Origin: Pseudomonas sp. ATCC PTA-122608
GTDB lineage: Bacteria > Pseudomonadota > Gammaproteobacteria > Pseudomonadales > Pseudomonadaceae
Length of the DNA stretch: 64,000 nt
Assembly: GCF_001952855.1 (NCBI RefSeq)
Contig: NZ_LPNO01000013.1
Location: 394,521 to 458,520, forward strand
Direction: 5' to 3'
A program made the translations under genes and the position numbers. The stretch's first letter is position 1, and each line of letters opens with the position of its first letter. The notes below the pieces were generated by a model. It searched no databases. It saw nothing but the letters and a program-made list of their open reading frames with translations, and had not been told where the DNA came from. Shown one piece after another: positions 1 through 6,944 of the stretch.

Positions 1-299
1 TGCCGGGCGATAGTCCGCGTGGCTTCGCTGTAGATCAGCGGCTCGATAACGTCTTCCACCCACGGCTCAACAAGGTGCTCGATCTCTTCCGGCGTGCGCC
101 CGATCATCGGCTCAAGGCTGAAGTCCATGTAGTCCTCCATGGCCAGCTCGCCGCGGCTGTAGGCCGCCATCAGTTCGTCGTTCTTGCGCATGAACGACTC
201 GCCATCCACCCAGCCCAAGCGGCCCATCTGCTCGCTCCACAGGGTGGCGCAGTCGCCGTGGATCAGGGTGTCGTCCAGATCAAAAATTACCAATGCCAT
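1..299 (-). CDS. HAD-family phosphatase, N-terminal part only
   Basis: The reading frame starts at an ATG at 299 and runs off the left edge, so about 99 N-terminal residues are visible. It opens MALVIFDLDDTL, the HAD motif I DxDxT with the nucleophile Asp7 and general acid Asp9, followed by a helical cap-like segment; this resembles HAD-IB (phosphoserine-phosphatase-like) hydrolases. The gene lies 29 bp downstream of the ABC ATPase gene on the same strand and is probably the last gene of the importer operon. In that setting it would dephosphorylate a phosphate ester derived from the imported compound. The substrate is not known, and the C-terminal catalytic motifs lie outside the window. Confidence 0.85.
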   Translation of the reverse strand, partial: MALVIFDLDDTLIHGDCATLWSEQMGRLGWVDGESFMRKNDELMAAYSRGELAMEDYMDFSLEPMIGRTPEEIEHLVEPWVEDVIEPLIYSEATRTIAR

Positions 300-328
300 C
301 AGTCACGCTCTCTCAAATAAATCGTGCG

Positions 329-1318
329 TCAGGCTACTTCACACAACGCACTTGGGTCGATGGAAAGTGCCAATCGCTGACCGTCGGGGTGCAAATCGTC
401 GGCCGAACGGTTGAGTACATCGACCACCAGTTCCACCCCACGGGCTTCGATGCGGTAGCGAATCACGTTGCCCAACAGGCTGTGGCTGCGCACCAGCGCG
501 TCCAGTTCGCCGCTGCGGCTGAGTTCGATGGCTTCCGGGCGAATGGCGATGCGCCCGGTGATCGGGCGCTGCAACAGTTTGCTGGCCTTGTCGGCATCCA
601 GCAGGTTGTAGTTGCCGATAAACCCGGCAGCGAACACATCCACCGGCGCGGTGTAGAGGGTCTCGGCATCGCCGCTCTGCACGATCTTGCCCTGGTTCAT
701 CAGGAAGATCCGGTCGGACATGGTCAGGGCTTCTTCCTGATCATGGGTCACGAAGATGGTGGTCAGGCCCAGCTCGCGCTGGATCTGGCGAATCTGTTCG
801 CGCAGGTGCTTGCGAATCCGTGCATCAAGGGCCGACAGCGGTTCATCCAGCAGCAACAGGCGCGGGCGCGTCACCAGGGAACGGGCGAGGGCCACGCGCT
901 GGCACTGGCCGCCGGACATCTGGTGCGGGTAGCGTCCGGCGAGTTCTTTCAGCTCCACCAGTTGCAGCACTTCCTGCACGCGTTTGTGGCTGTCGTCGGC
1001 ATTGACCTTCTGCATGCGCAGGCCGAAGGCGACGTTCTGTTCCACGGTCATGTTGGGGAACAGCGCGTAGCTCTGGAACACCATGCCGATATGCCGTTTC
1101 TGCGGGCTCAGCGGGACGATGTCCTGGCCATCCAGCAGGATTTTCCCGCTGTCCACCGAGGTCAGGCCGGCGATGCAGCGCAGCAGGGTCGACTTGCCGC
1201 AACCCGACGGGCCGAGCAGGGTGACGAATTCGCCCTTGGCGATTTCGCAGTTGATGTCACTGAACACCGGCGTGCCGGCGTAGCCTTTTTGCAGGTGTTG
1301 GACGCTGACGAAGCTCAT
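329..1318 (-). CDS. ABC importer ATPase (PhnT/PotA/FbpC type)
   Basis: A 329-residue ATPase of the spermidine/iron/2-aminoethylphosphonate importer class. Walker A is GPSGCGKST (about residues 36-44), the signature is MSGGQCQR (about 133), Walker B is LLLLDEP and the switch His lies in VTHDQEEA. The last 90 residues form a TOBE-like regulatory domain. It should energise the two permeases encoded just upstream. Its ATG overlaps the preceding permease stop by 4 bp, which indicates translational coupling. The gene order (binding protein, enzyme, permease, permease, ATPase, HAD) with a UTRA regulator resembles phnSTUV-type 2-aminoethylphosphonate systems. Substrate assignment is inference, because PotA- and FbpC-like ATPases look alike. 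Confidence 0.9.
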   Translation of the reverse strand: MSFVSVQHLQKGYAGTPVFSDINCEIAKGEFVTLLGPSGCGKSTLLRCIAGLTSVDSGKILLDGQDIVPLSPQKRHIGMVFQSYALFPNMTVEQNVAFGLRMQKVNADDSHKRVQEVLQLVELKELAGRYPHQMSGGQCQRVALARSLVTRPRLLLLDEPLSALDARIRKHLREQIRQIQRELGLTTIFVTHDQEEALTMSDRIFLMNQGKIVQSGDAETLYTAPVDVFAAGFIGNYNLLDADKASKLLQRPITGRIAIRPEAIELSRSGELDALVRSHSLLGNVIRYRIEARGVELVVDVLNRSADDLHPDGQRLALSIDPSALCEVA

Positions 1319-2115
1319 TGGCTTTTGTCCTTGTTCAAGATGTTGGCGGCCCAGGTCAGCACCAGCACAAAGAAGAAATAGGAGATCACCAGGGCACTGG
1401 TGAAGTGGCCGCTGCTGTTACGCATGTTGTTGAGGTACACCTGCAGGGTTTCGTAGCGGGTGCCCACCAGGATGTTGGCGAACACGAACTCACCGAACAG
1501 GAACGAGAACGACAGCAGCAACGCCACCATCAAACCCTTGCGAAGGTTGGGCAGTACCACCAGGAACGCGGCCTGGAAGGTGCTGGCGCCGAGCAGTTGG
1601 GCGGCGTCCATCAGGTCCCGCAGGTTGATCGCTTGCAGGTTGTTGGTGATCGCGCGGTACATGAACGGCAGCGCCACGGTGAAGTAGCAACCGATCAGGA
1701 TCCACGGCGTACCCACCATCGCAAACGGTCCCGACCCGTAGAGCTGCAACAGCCCCACCGACGACACCACCGGCGGCACCGCGAAGGGCAGCAGGATCAG
1801 GATGTTCATCAGCGCATCGAGTTTCGGAAAGTGGTAATGCACCACAAACAGCAGCGGCAGGATCAGCACCACTGACAAGATCAGCGCGCCGACGCACACC
1901 AGTAATGACTGGCCGAAGGCATTCAGGAAGCGCGGGTCACTCCACAGCTGGATGTACCACTTGAAGGTAAAACCGGACGGCAGGATGGTTGCCGACCAAC
2001 TGCTGGCGATGGAGTAGACCAGGGTGCCGAGCAACGGCAGCACCAGGATCGCAAACAACAGGTACACCACAACGCGGTGGTAGAGGGCGGCCGAGCCAGG
2101 TTCAGCGCGAGACAT
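1315..2115 (-). CDS. ABC importer permease, second subunit (PhnV/PotC type)
   Basis: A 266-residue inner-membrane permease with about six hydrophobic segments. The first (YLLFAILVLPLLGTLVYS) follows a short cytoplasmic N-terminus. An EAA-like loop occurs around residues 170-185 (DAAQLLGASTFQAAFLVVLP), the docking site for the ATPase. The start overlaps the end of the upstream permease by 14 bp and the stop overlaps the ATPase start by 4 bp, so the three genes are tightly coupled. It most likely pairs with the other permease as a heterodimer. The family is BPD_transp_1; the substrate is inferred only from context. Confidence 0.88.
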   Translation of the reverse strand: MSRAEPGSAALYHRVVVYLLFAILVLPLLGTLVYSIASSWSATILPSGFTFKWYIQLWSDPRFLNAFGQSLLVCVGALILSVVLILPLLFVVHYHFPKLDALMNILILLPFAVPPVVSSVGLLQLYGSGPFAMVGTPWILIGCYFTVALPFMYRAITNNLQAINLRDLMDAAQLLGASTFQAAFLVVLPNLRKGLMVALLLSFSFLFGEFVFANILVGTRYETLQVYLNNMRNSSGHFTSALVISYFFFVLVLTWAANILNKDKSQ

Positions 2116-2947
2116 GGTAGCTCCTCTTGAGCAGCAGTTGATGGACCACGGTCACCACGGTCATCAGCGCCACCAGCACCACGGCCAGGGCGCTGGCCAT
2201 GTTCGGGTCCAGGGAGATGTCGCCGGAGACCATCGCCGCGATGCGGATCGGCAGCACGTTGAAGTTGCCGGTAGTCAGCGCGTACACCGTGGCGTAGGCG
2301 CCGAGGGCGTTGGCCAGCAGGATTACGAAGGTGCCCAGCAGAGCCGGGGTCAGCACCGGCAAACCGATATGCCGCCAGTACTGCCAACCGTCCGCGCCGA
2401 GCAATGAAGCGGATTCGCGCCAGTCTTCGCGCAACGCGTCAAAGGCCGGGTAGAGCAGCAGCACGCCGAGGGGAATCTGGAAGTACGTATAAAGGATGAT
2501 CAGGCCGGTCTTGGAGTACAGGTTGAAGTCCTGAATGATCCCGGCCTGCTTGAGCATGATGGTGATACTGCCGTTGAACCCCAGCAGGATGATGAACGCG
2601 AAGGCCAATGGCACGCCGGCAAAGTTGCTGGTCATGTTGGCGAATGCGGTCACGAAATTGCGCAGCCGTCCGTCCACCCGGCGCAGCGAGTAGCTGCCCA
2701 GCACGGCGATGATGATCCCGAACACGCTGGAGTAAAAACTGATCTCCAGGCTGTACTGGATTGCCTGCAGGTAGAACTTCGAACTGAAGATCTTGCTGAA
2801 GTTGGCCAGGCCCCAGCCGAACTCTTCCGACTGGACGCTGCTGATCATCACCCACACCAGCGGGGCGATCTCGAACACGATAAAGAAGAGGGCGAAGGGC
2901 ACCAGGCACAAGGCAGCCAGCCATTTGCCGCGGATCACTGAATTCAC
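2102..2947 (-). CDS. ABC importer permease, first subunit (PhnU/PotB type)
   Basis: I place the start at the GTG at 2947, which overlaps the stop of the phosphatase-family gene as GTGA; this gives 281 residues (VNSVIRGKWLAALCLV...). A longer frame to 3013 exists, but its first 22 residues lie antisense-like within the upstream gene and look non-native. Hydrophobic segments begin at about residue 10 (LAALCLVPFALFFIVFE). An EAA-type loop is visible at about 190-205 (REDWRESASLLGADGWQYW). It forms the membrane channel together with the second permease. The overlap suggests that translation depends on the upstream gene. Confidence 0.86.
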   Translation of the reverse strand: MNSVIRGKWLAALCLVPFALFFIVFEIAPLVWVMISSVQSEEFGWGLANFSKIFSSKFYLQAIQYSLEISFYSSVFGIIIAVLGSYSLRRVDGRLRNFVTAFANMTSNFAGVPLAFAFIILLGFNGSITIMLKQAGIIQDFNLYSKTGLIILYTYFQIPLGVLLLYPAFDALREDWRESASLLGADGWQYWRHIGLPVLTPALLGTFVILLANALGAYATVYALTTGNFNVLPIRIAAMVSGDISLDPNMASALAVVLVALMTVVTVVHQLLLKRSYHVSR

Positions 2948-3750
2948 TTCAACAGCTCCCGGCATACAGGTTTGTCGTGGGTCACACCCAGCAGCTCGCA
3001 GACGGTGCCGCACAGCTCGGTTTGCTTGGGCGTGGCGTGGGTGTCGAAGCTGAAGGCATCACCCAGCACAAACAGTGGCACTTCCCGTTCTTCCGGCAGC
3101 AGGCCGTTGTGGGAACGGTCGTTGTTCATGCCGTGGTCGGCCGTCACCAGCACCTGGTAGCCGGCGTCGAGCCAGCCTTGCAGGTAGTCGGCGAGGATGA
3201 TGTCGGCCGAGCGTGCGCTGTTGCGGTATTGCGGGGTGTCGAGGCCGTGCTTGTGGCCGGCGTCGTCGATGTTCATCGGGTGCACCACCAGGAAATTCGG
3301 CGCGTGTTTAAGGCGCAGGCTTTCGGCGTCGGCAAACAGGTGCGAGTCCGGGTAATGGTCATTCCAGTAAAAATGCCCATGCTGGATCGGCAGTGCCGGG
3401 TCGTTGGTATGACGATCGCGGGCGGCGATGAAGGGACTGCGGTTATACAACTCGCTGACCCAGTGATAAGCCGCCGCTGCGGTGGATAATCCGGCGTCGG
3501 TGGCGTAATGGAAAATGCTGCGCTGGTTGGACAGGCGCGAGACGTTGTTGTGGACGATGCCGCTTTCGATCGGCGGGACGCCGGTGAGGATGCATTCGTA
3601 CAGGGGCCGGGACAGGGCCGGCAGTTCACATTCCAGTTTGTACAGTGCTGCGCGTCCTGCGCCGACGTAGGCCTGCAAGTGCCCCATGGCGTGTCGGGCA
3701 ACCTCGTAATTCAGGCCGTCGAGCACGACAAGGATGACGTTGTGCTTCAT
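2944..3750 (-). CDS. alkaline-phosphatase-superfamily (nucleotide pyrophosphatase/phosphonoacetate hydrolase-like) enzyme
   Basis: A 268-residue protein of the alkaline phosphatase superfamily. Metal-site motifs are visible in order: VVLDG (Asp10), a Ser/Thr nucleophile region PALSRPLYECILTG (about 45-58), MNIDDAGHKHG (about 158-168) and TADHGMN (about 201-207), the usual two-metal set of NPP-type phosphodiesterases. There is no signal peptide, so it should act in the cytoplasm on the imported compound. It sits between the binding-protein gene and the permease genes of the importer operon. Together with the HAD phosphatase this points to cleavage of a phosphodiester or phosphonate, but the sequence does not fix the substrate. 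Confidence 0.85.
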   Translation of the reverse strand: MKHNVILVVLDGLNYEVARHAMGHLQAYVGAGRAALYKLECELPALSRPLYECILTGVPPIESGIVHNNVSRLSNQRSIFHYATDAGLSTAAAAYHWVSELYNRSPFIAARDRHTNDPALPIQHGHFYWNDHYPDSHLFADAESLRLKHAPNFLVVHPMNIDDAGHKHGLDTPQYRNSARSADIILADYLQGWLDAGYQVLVTADHGMNNDRSHNGLLPEEREVPLFVLGDAFSFDTHATPKQTELCGTVCELLGVTHDKPVCRELLK

Positions 3751-3829
3751 AGGGGCTGGGGCTCCGCAACAAATAGGCTTGACTCAATTTCCCCTGAGGG
3801 AACGCAGTTAAGTGTGGGGGCGGGCTTTT

Positions 3830-3916
3830 GTGGGAGCGGGCTTGCTCGCAAAGACGGTGGGTCAGTCACACATGTATTGACTGACACTGCGCTTTCGCGA
3901 GCAAGCCCGCTCCCAC
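3830..3916. repeat. REP doublet
   Basis: Two inverted REP arms of the fluorescent-pseudomonad type: GTGGGAGCGGGCTTGCTCGC at 3830 and its reverse complement ending at 3916, with about 47 bp between. It lies in the gap between the binding-protein gene and the rest of the operon. A further partial arm follows at 3920-3931. Confidence 0.85.
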
Positions 3917-3927
3917 CCAAGCCCGCT

Positions 3928-3962
3928 CCCACATTGGATCTCCAGCGGATCTCCAATGTGGG
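3928..3962. terminator. intra-operon hairpin after the binding-protein gene
   Basis: An 11-bp perfect stem (CCCACATTGGA paired with TCCAATGTGGG) lies 8 bp past the stop of the binding-protein gene. It lacks a strong T-tract, so it looks more like a partial terminator or mRNA-stabilising hairpin than a full stop. Inference: it lets the binding protein be made in excess over the permeases. Confidence 0.5.
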
Positions 3963-3970
3963 TTACAGCC

Positions 3971-5038
3971 TTATTGCATATTGATGATGACTTCTTCCTG
4001 CCACTTCTGCGGCAGTGCCTTGGAGGTTTTCTCCCAAGCGTCGGCGTCTTTGATCGGCGTTACTTTCTTGTACTGCTCGTTAGGCAGCAGCTTGGCCTGT
4101 ACGTCGGCTGGCAAGGTCAGGTGTTCGGCACGAATCGGCCGCGCGTTGCCACGGGCCAGGTTGGTCTGGCCGGCATCGCTGAAGATGTATTCGCGGGTCA
4201 GCTTGGCGGCGTTCGGGTGCTTGGCGTATTTGTTGATGATGGTGGTGTAGCCGGAAATCACCGAGCCGTCCGACGGGATCAGCACCACGTAGTCATCCGG
4301 GTTGGCCATCTTGGCTTTGTAGCTCAGGCCGTTGAAGTCCCAGACCACGCCCACTTCCACTTCGCCTTTTTCCATGGTGGCGATGGTCGGGTTGGCCAGC
4401 GAAAGGCGGCCTTGCTTGGCGATGTCGGCGAACATCAGCAATGCAGGCTGAATGTTCTTCTCGTCACCACCGTTGGCCAGTGCAGCGGCGAGTACGCCGT
4501 TGGCAGCCTGGGCGGCGGTGCTCACGTCACCGATGGAAACCTTGTATTTGCCGGTCTTCAGGTCAGCCCAGCTTTTTGGGGCTTCGGAGCCGTGCAGCAG
4601 CTTTTTGTTGACGATAAAGGCGATGGTGCCGGTGTAGGCCAGTGCCCAGTTACCGTCTTTGTCTTTCGCCCAATCCGGGACTTGTGCCCAGGTAGTCGGT
4701 TTGTACGGTTGCACTACGCCCTGTTTCACCGCGATCGGGCCGAAGGCTGCACCGACGTCGCCGATGTCGGCGCTGGCGTTGTCTTTTTCTGCCGCAAACT
4801 TGGCGACTTCCTGGGCCGAGCTCATGTCGGTGTCGATGTGCTTGAGGCCATAGATCTTGGCCAGGTCTTCCCAGGTGCCTTTCCAGTTGGCCCAGTCATC
4901 GGGCATGCCGACGCTGTTGACGGCGCCTTCCGCTTTCGCGGCGGCTTCGAGCGTTTTCAAATCGGTATCAGCAGCCATGGCGGCGGTGCACATGGCAATG
5001 GTCGAGCCTAACAGTGATGCCAGGAAAAGCTGTTTCAT
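3971..5038 (-). CDS. periplasmic binding protein of the organophosphorus-type ABC importer
   Basis: A 355-residue extracellular solute-binding protein. The N-terminus MKQLFLASLLGSTIAMCTAAMAAD is a classical signal peptide with cleavage expected after AMA. The mature part has the family-1/Fbp-like pattern, for example VVWDFNGLSYKAK and YTTIINKYAKHPNAAK. A good ribosome site (AAGGAGC) precedes the ATG. It is the first gene of the operon, separated from the next by 220 bp that hold a REP doublet and a hairpin. By family and gene order it could bind 2-aminoethylphosphonate, another phosphonate or an alkylphosphate, but polyamine or iron relatives cannot be excluded from sequence alone. Confidence 0.86.
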   Translation of the reverse strand: MKQLFLASLLGSTIAMCTAAMAADTDLKTLEAAAKAEGAVNSVGMPDDWANWKGTWEDLAKIYGLKHIDTDMSSAQEVAKFAAEKDNASADIGDVGAAFGPIAVKQGVVQPYKPTTWAQVPDWAKDKDGNWALAYTGTIAFIVNKKLLHGSEAPKSWADLKTGKYKVSIGDVSTAAQAANGVLAAALANGGDEKNIQPALLMFADIAKQGRLSLANPTIATMEKGEVEVGVVWDFNGLSYKAKMANPDDYVVLIPSDGSVISGYTTIINKYAKHPNAAKLTREYIFSDAGQTNLARGNARPIRAEHLTLPADVQAKLLPNEQYKKVTPIKDADAWEKTSKALPQKWQEEVIINMQ

Positions 5039-5095
5039 CCGAAGCTCCTTTGGGCGTTTTCAACGCTGCGTTTTTATGAACGATTGCGAAGGTGT

Positions 5096-5107
5096 TGGTC
5101 TAGGTCA
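5096..5107. promoter_or_regulatory. putative GntR/UTRA operator upstream of the importer operon
   Basis: TGGTCTAGGTCA matches the HutC-subfamily consensus TGGTCTAGACCA at 10 of 12 positions. It lies 58 bp upstream of the binding-protein start, where a repressor would block the promoter. Confidence 0.6.
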
Positions 5108-5363
5108 GCAATACACGAGCCAATTTAGGCGCGGGGGATGACAGTTTCATGTCGATGTCGTTTTTTGTTGGCCTGGACGAGGGGTTGCCGGGTAAGCGTA
5201 GACCATGCCAAACGGCCCGGAAGCCTTGGACTTGGCCGATGTATTGCAGGTCTTGTGGCAGGACGTCGCGAGGTGCTGTCATCTGTCGGTCATGTGCAAT
5301 GCCTAGGCTTGCACGCAATAGCAGAGGCGCGTTTAGCGGGCGTTTTGTGCACCTGAATAGTGC
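5108..5363. other. divergent intergenic region
   Basis: This stretch separates the importer operon from its regulator gene. Apart from the operator-like sites at each end I see no gene, hairpin or repeat. Short frames here lack family features and ribosome sites. Confidence 0.5.
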
Positions 5364-5375
5364 TGGTCTAGTCCA
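5364..5375. promoter_or_regulatory. putative GntR/UTRA operator upstream of the regulator gene
   Basis: TGGTCTAGTCCA matches TGGTCTAGACCA at 11 of 12 positions. It ends 14 bp before the regulator ATG, consistent with autorepression. Confidence 0.65.
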
Positions 5376-5389
5376 GATAGGTAACGTTG

Positions 5390-6103
5390 ATGCGTGATGA
5401 GGCAACCAAGGCGGTGACAACCATTGGCCTGGCGCTGCAAGAGCAGATCGACCATGGCTTGTTGGCGCCTGCCAGTAAGCTGCCGGCCGAGCGCAAGCTG
5501 AGCGAGTTGTTTGGTACCACCCGGATTACGGTGCGGGAAGCCTTGTTACAACTTGAGGCCCAAGGGCAGATTTATCGCGAGGAACGGCGGGGGTGGTTTG
5601 TTTCGCCTCCCAGGCTTGCCTATAACCTGATGCAACGCAGTCACTTTCACGCGATGGTGAGTGCGCAGGGGCGGGTGCCGTCGACTGAGGTGATTTCGGC
5701 GCGGTTGCAGCCGGCATCGGCGGCGGTGTGTGCGTGGTTGCAGTTGCCGGCGTTGTCCAGCGTGATCCAGATTTGCCGGGGGCGCAGGATTGATGGGCGG
5801 TTGGTGTTGTATGTGGAGCACTATCTGAACCCGCAGTATTTTCCGGGGATTCTGGAGTGTGATTTGAATCAGTCGATTACGGAGTTGTATGCGCGGGTGT
5901 ATGACTTGCATTACGGGCGGGTGCGGTTTGAGATTGTGCCGACGTCATTGCAGGTTGAGGCCGCGGCGGCGTTGAGGGTGTCGGTGGGGAGCCCGGGGTT
6001 GCGGATTGCTCGGGTTAATTATGATCAGCATGAGCGGTTGATTGATTGTGATCTGGAGTTTTGGCGGCATGATGCGATTCATGTGGGGGTGGATGTGGTT
6101 TGA
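5390..6103 (+). CDS. GntR-family regulator with UTRA domain (HutC/PhnF subfamily)
   Basis: A 237-residue repressor-type regulator. Residues 1-75 form a GntR winged helix (KLPAERKLSELFGTTRITVREALLQLEAQG). The remainder is a UTRA effector-binding domain typical of HutC, PhnF and NagR proteins. I chose the ATG at 5390; a TTG one codon earlier is also in frame. No strong ribosome site is visible and the operator ends only 14 bp upstream, so the leader may be very short. It is divergent from the importer operon and the two TGGTCTAG-type sites between them suggest it controls both directions. The effector is presumably the imported phosphorus compound or a breakdown product. Confidence 0.88.
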   Translation: MRDEATKAVTTIGLALQEQIDHGLLAPASKLPAERKLSELFGTTRITVREALLQLEAQGQIYREERRGWFVSPPRLAYNLMQRSHFHAMVSAQGRVPSTEVISARLQPASAAVCAWLQLPALSSVIQICRGRRIDGRLVLYVEHYLNPQYFPGILECDLNQSITELYARVYDLHYGRVRFEIVPTSLQVEAAAALRVSVGSPGLRIARVNYDQHERLIDCDLEFWRHDAIHVGVDVV

Positions 6104-6118
6104 CGGGTTTTCTGTGTA

Positions 6119-6938
6119 CATATCCGTTGTTTAGGTAACGGCGACTTAGGGGGCCGCTCTTACAGCGGGTCACTTTTGAAAAGCGCAAAAGTAACCAAAA
6201 CGCTCTGCCCCGCCTGTCGGCACCTCGCCTAGGCTCGGTGTTCCCTCACTCCGGCATTGCTCCGCGGGCCGCCGCGACGGGCCATCCATGGCCCGGCGCG
6301 GCTAAACCGGCGTCCTGCCGGTTTACCCGCTCCGCAATACCTGCGTTCGGCCTCGGGCTGAATGGGGCAGTCAGATCAAAATCAAAAGCAGATCAAGAGC
6401 ACAGCGGCCTCCCGGCCGGCTTGAGTGTTAAAAGCAAAAGCAAAGACCAGAGCGAAAACAGATCTGCTTTTCTGTGGGAGCGGGCTTGCTCGCGAAAAAC
6501 CTGAGAGCGCCGCGCTCATTCAGGATGCCATCGTCATCGTTAACGACCTTCGCGAGCAAGCCCGCTCCCACATTTGGAGCGTGCCCGCTTTAGCTTCTGA
6601 TCTTGCTGTTGCTGTTGCTTCACCACACTCAAGCCGGCCGGTAGGCCGCTGTGCTCTTGATCTGCTGTTGATCTTGAACTTAGGCGCCCCGTTAAACCAC
6701 GCTGGCCGAACGCAGGCAGTACGGAGCGGGTAAACCGGCAGGACGCCGGTTTAGCCGCGACGGGGCAGGGACGCCCCGTCGCGGCGGCCCGCTTCGTGGT
6801 GCCGGAGTGAGGGCACACCGAGCCCAAGCGAGGTGCCGAGTGGTGGGGCAAGAGCGTTTTGCTTACTTTTGCGCTTTTCAAAAGTGAGCCGCTGTAAGAG
6901 CGGAACCATAGGCAGCCGTTACCTAAATAACGGATATG
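6119..6938. repeat. long inverted-arm repeat element, copy A
   Basis: An 820-bp non-coding element between convergent genes. It begins CATATCCG and ends with the complementary CGGATATG. Left and right arms of about 270 bp are imperfect reverse complements: both carry the TTACAGCGG, CACTTTTGAAAAGCGCAAAAG, GGCACCTCGC, CCTCACTCCGGC and AAACCGGC...GCCGGTTTA blocks. The core holds a REP doublet at 6474-6571. Related copies occur at 19436-20602, 29647-30473 and 63721 onward. Short open frames inside show no conserved protein features. It starts 15 bp after the regulator stop and ends 6 bp before the next gene's stop. Confidence 0.85.
6474..6571. repeat. REP doublet inside element A
   Basis: GTGGGAGCGGGCTTGCTCGC at 6474 and the inverted arm ending at 6571, separated by about 58 bp, in the core of the long element. 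Confidence 0.85.
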
Positions 6939-6944
6939 CCCCCC

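Noticed and set aside
293..1381. Long plus-strand frame over the ABC ATPase gene
   Set aside because: The minus strand has all ATPase motifs in order; the plus-strand product is a low-complexity shadow.
6425..6733. Open frames within the long repeat elements (also 19715-20623 and 29964-30266)
   Set aside because: They are translations of REP arms and inverted arms, have no ribosome sites, and their products are repeats of the DNA motif rather than a conserved protein.
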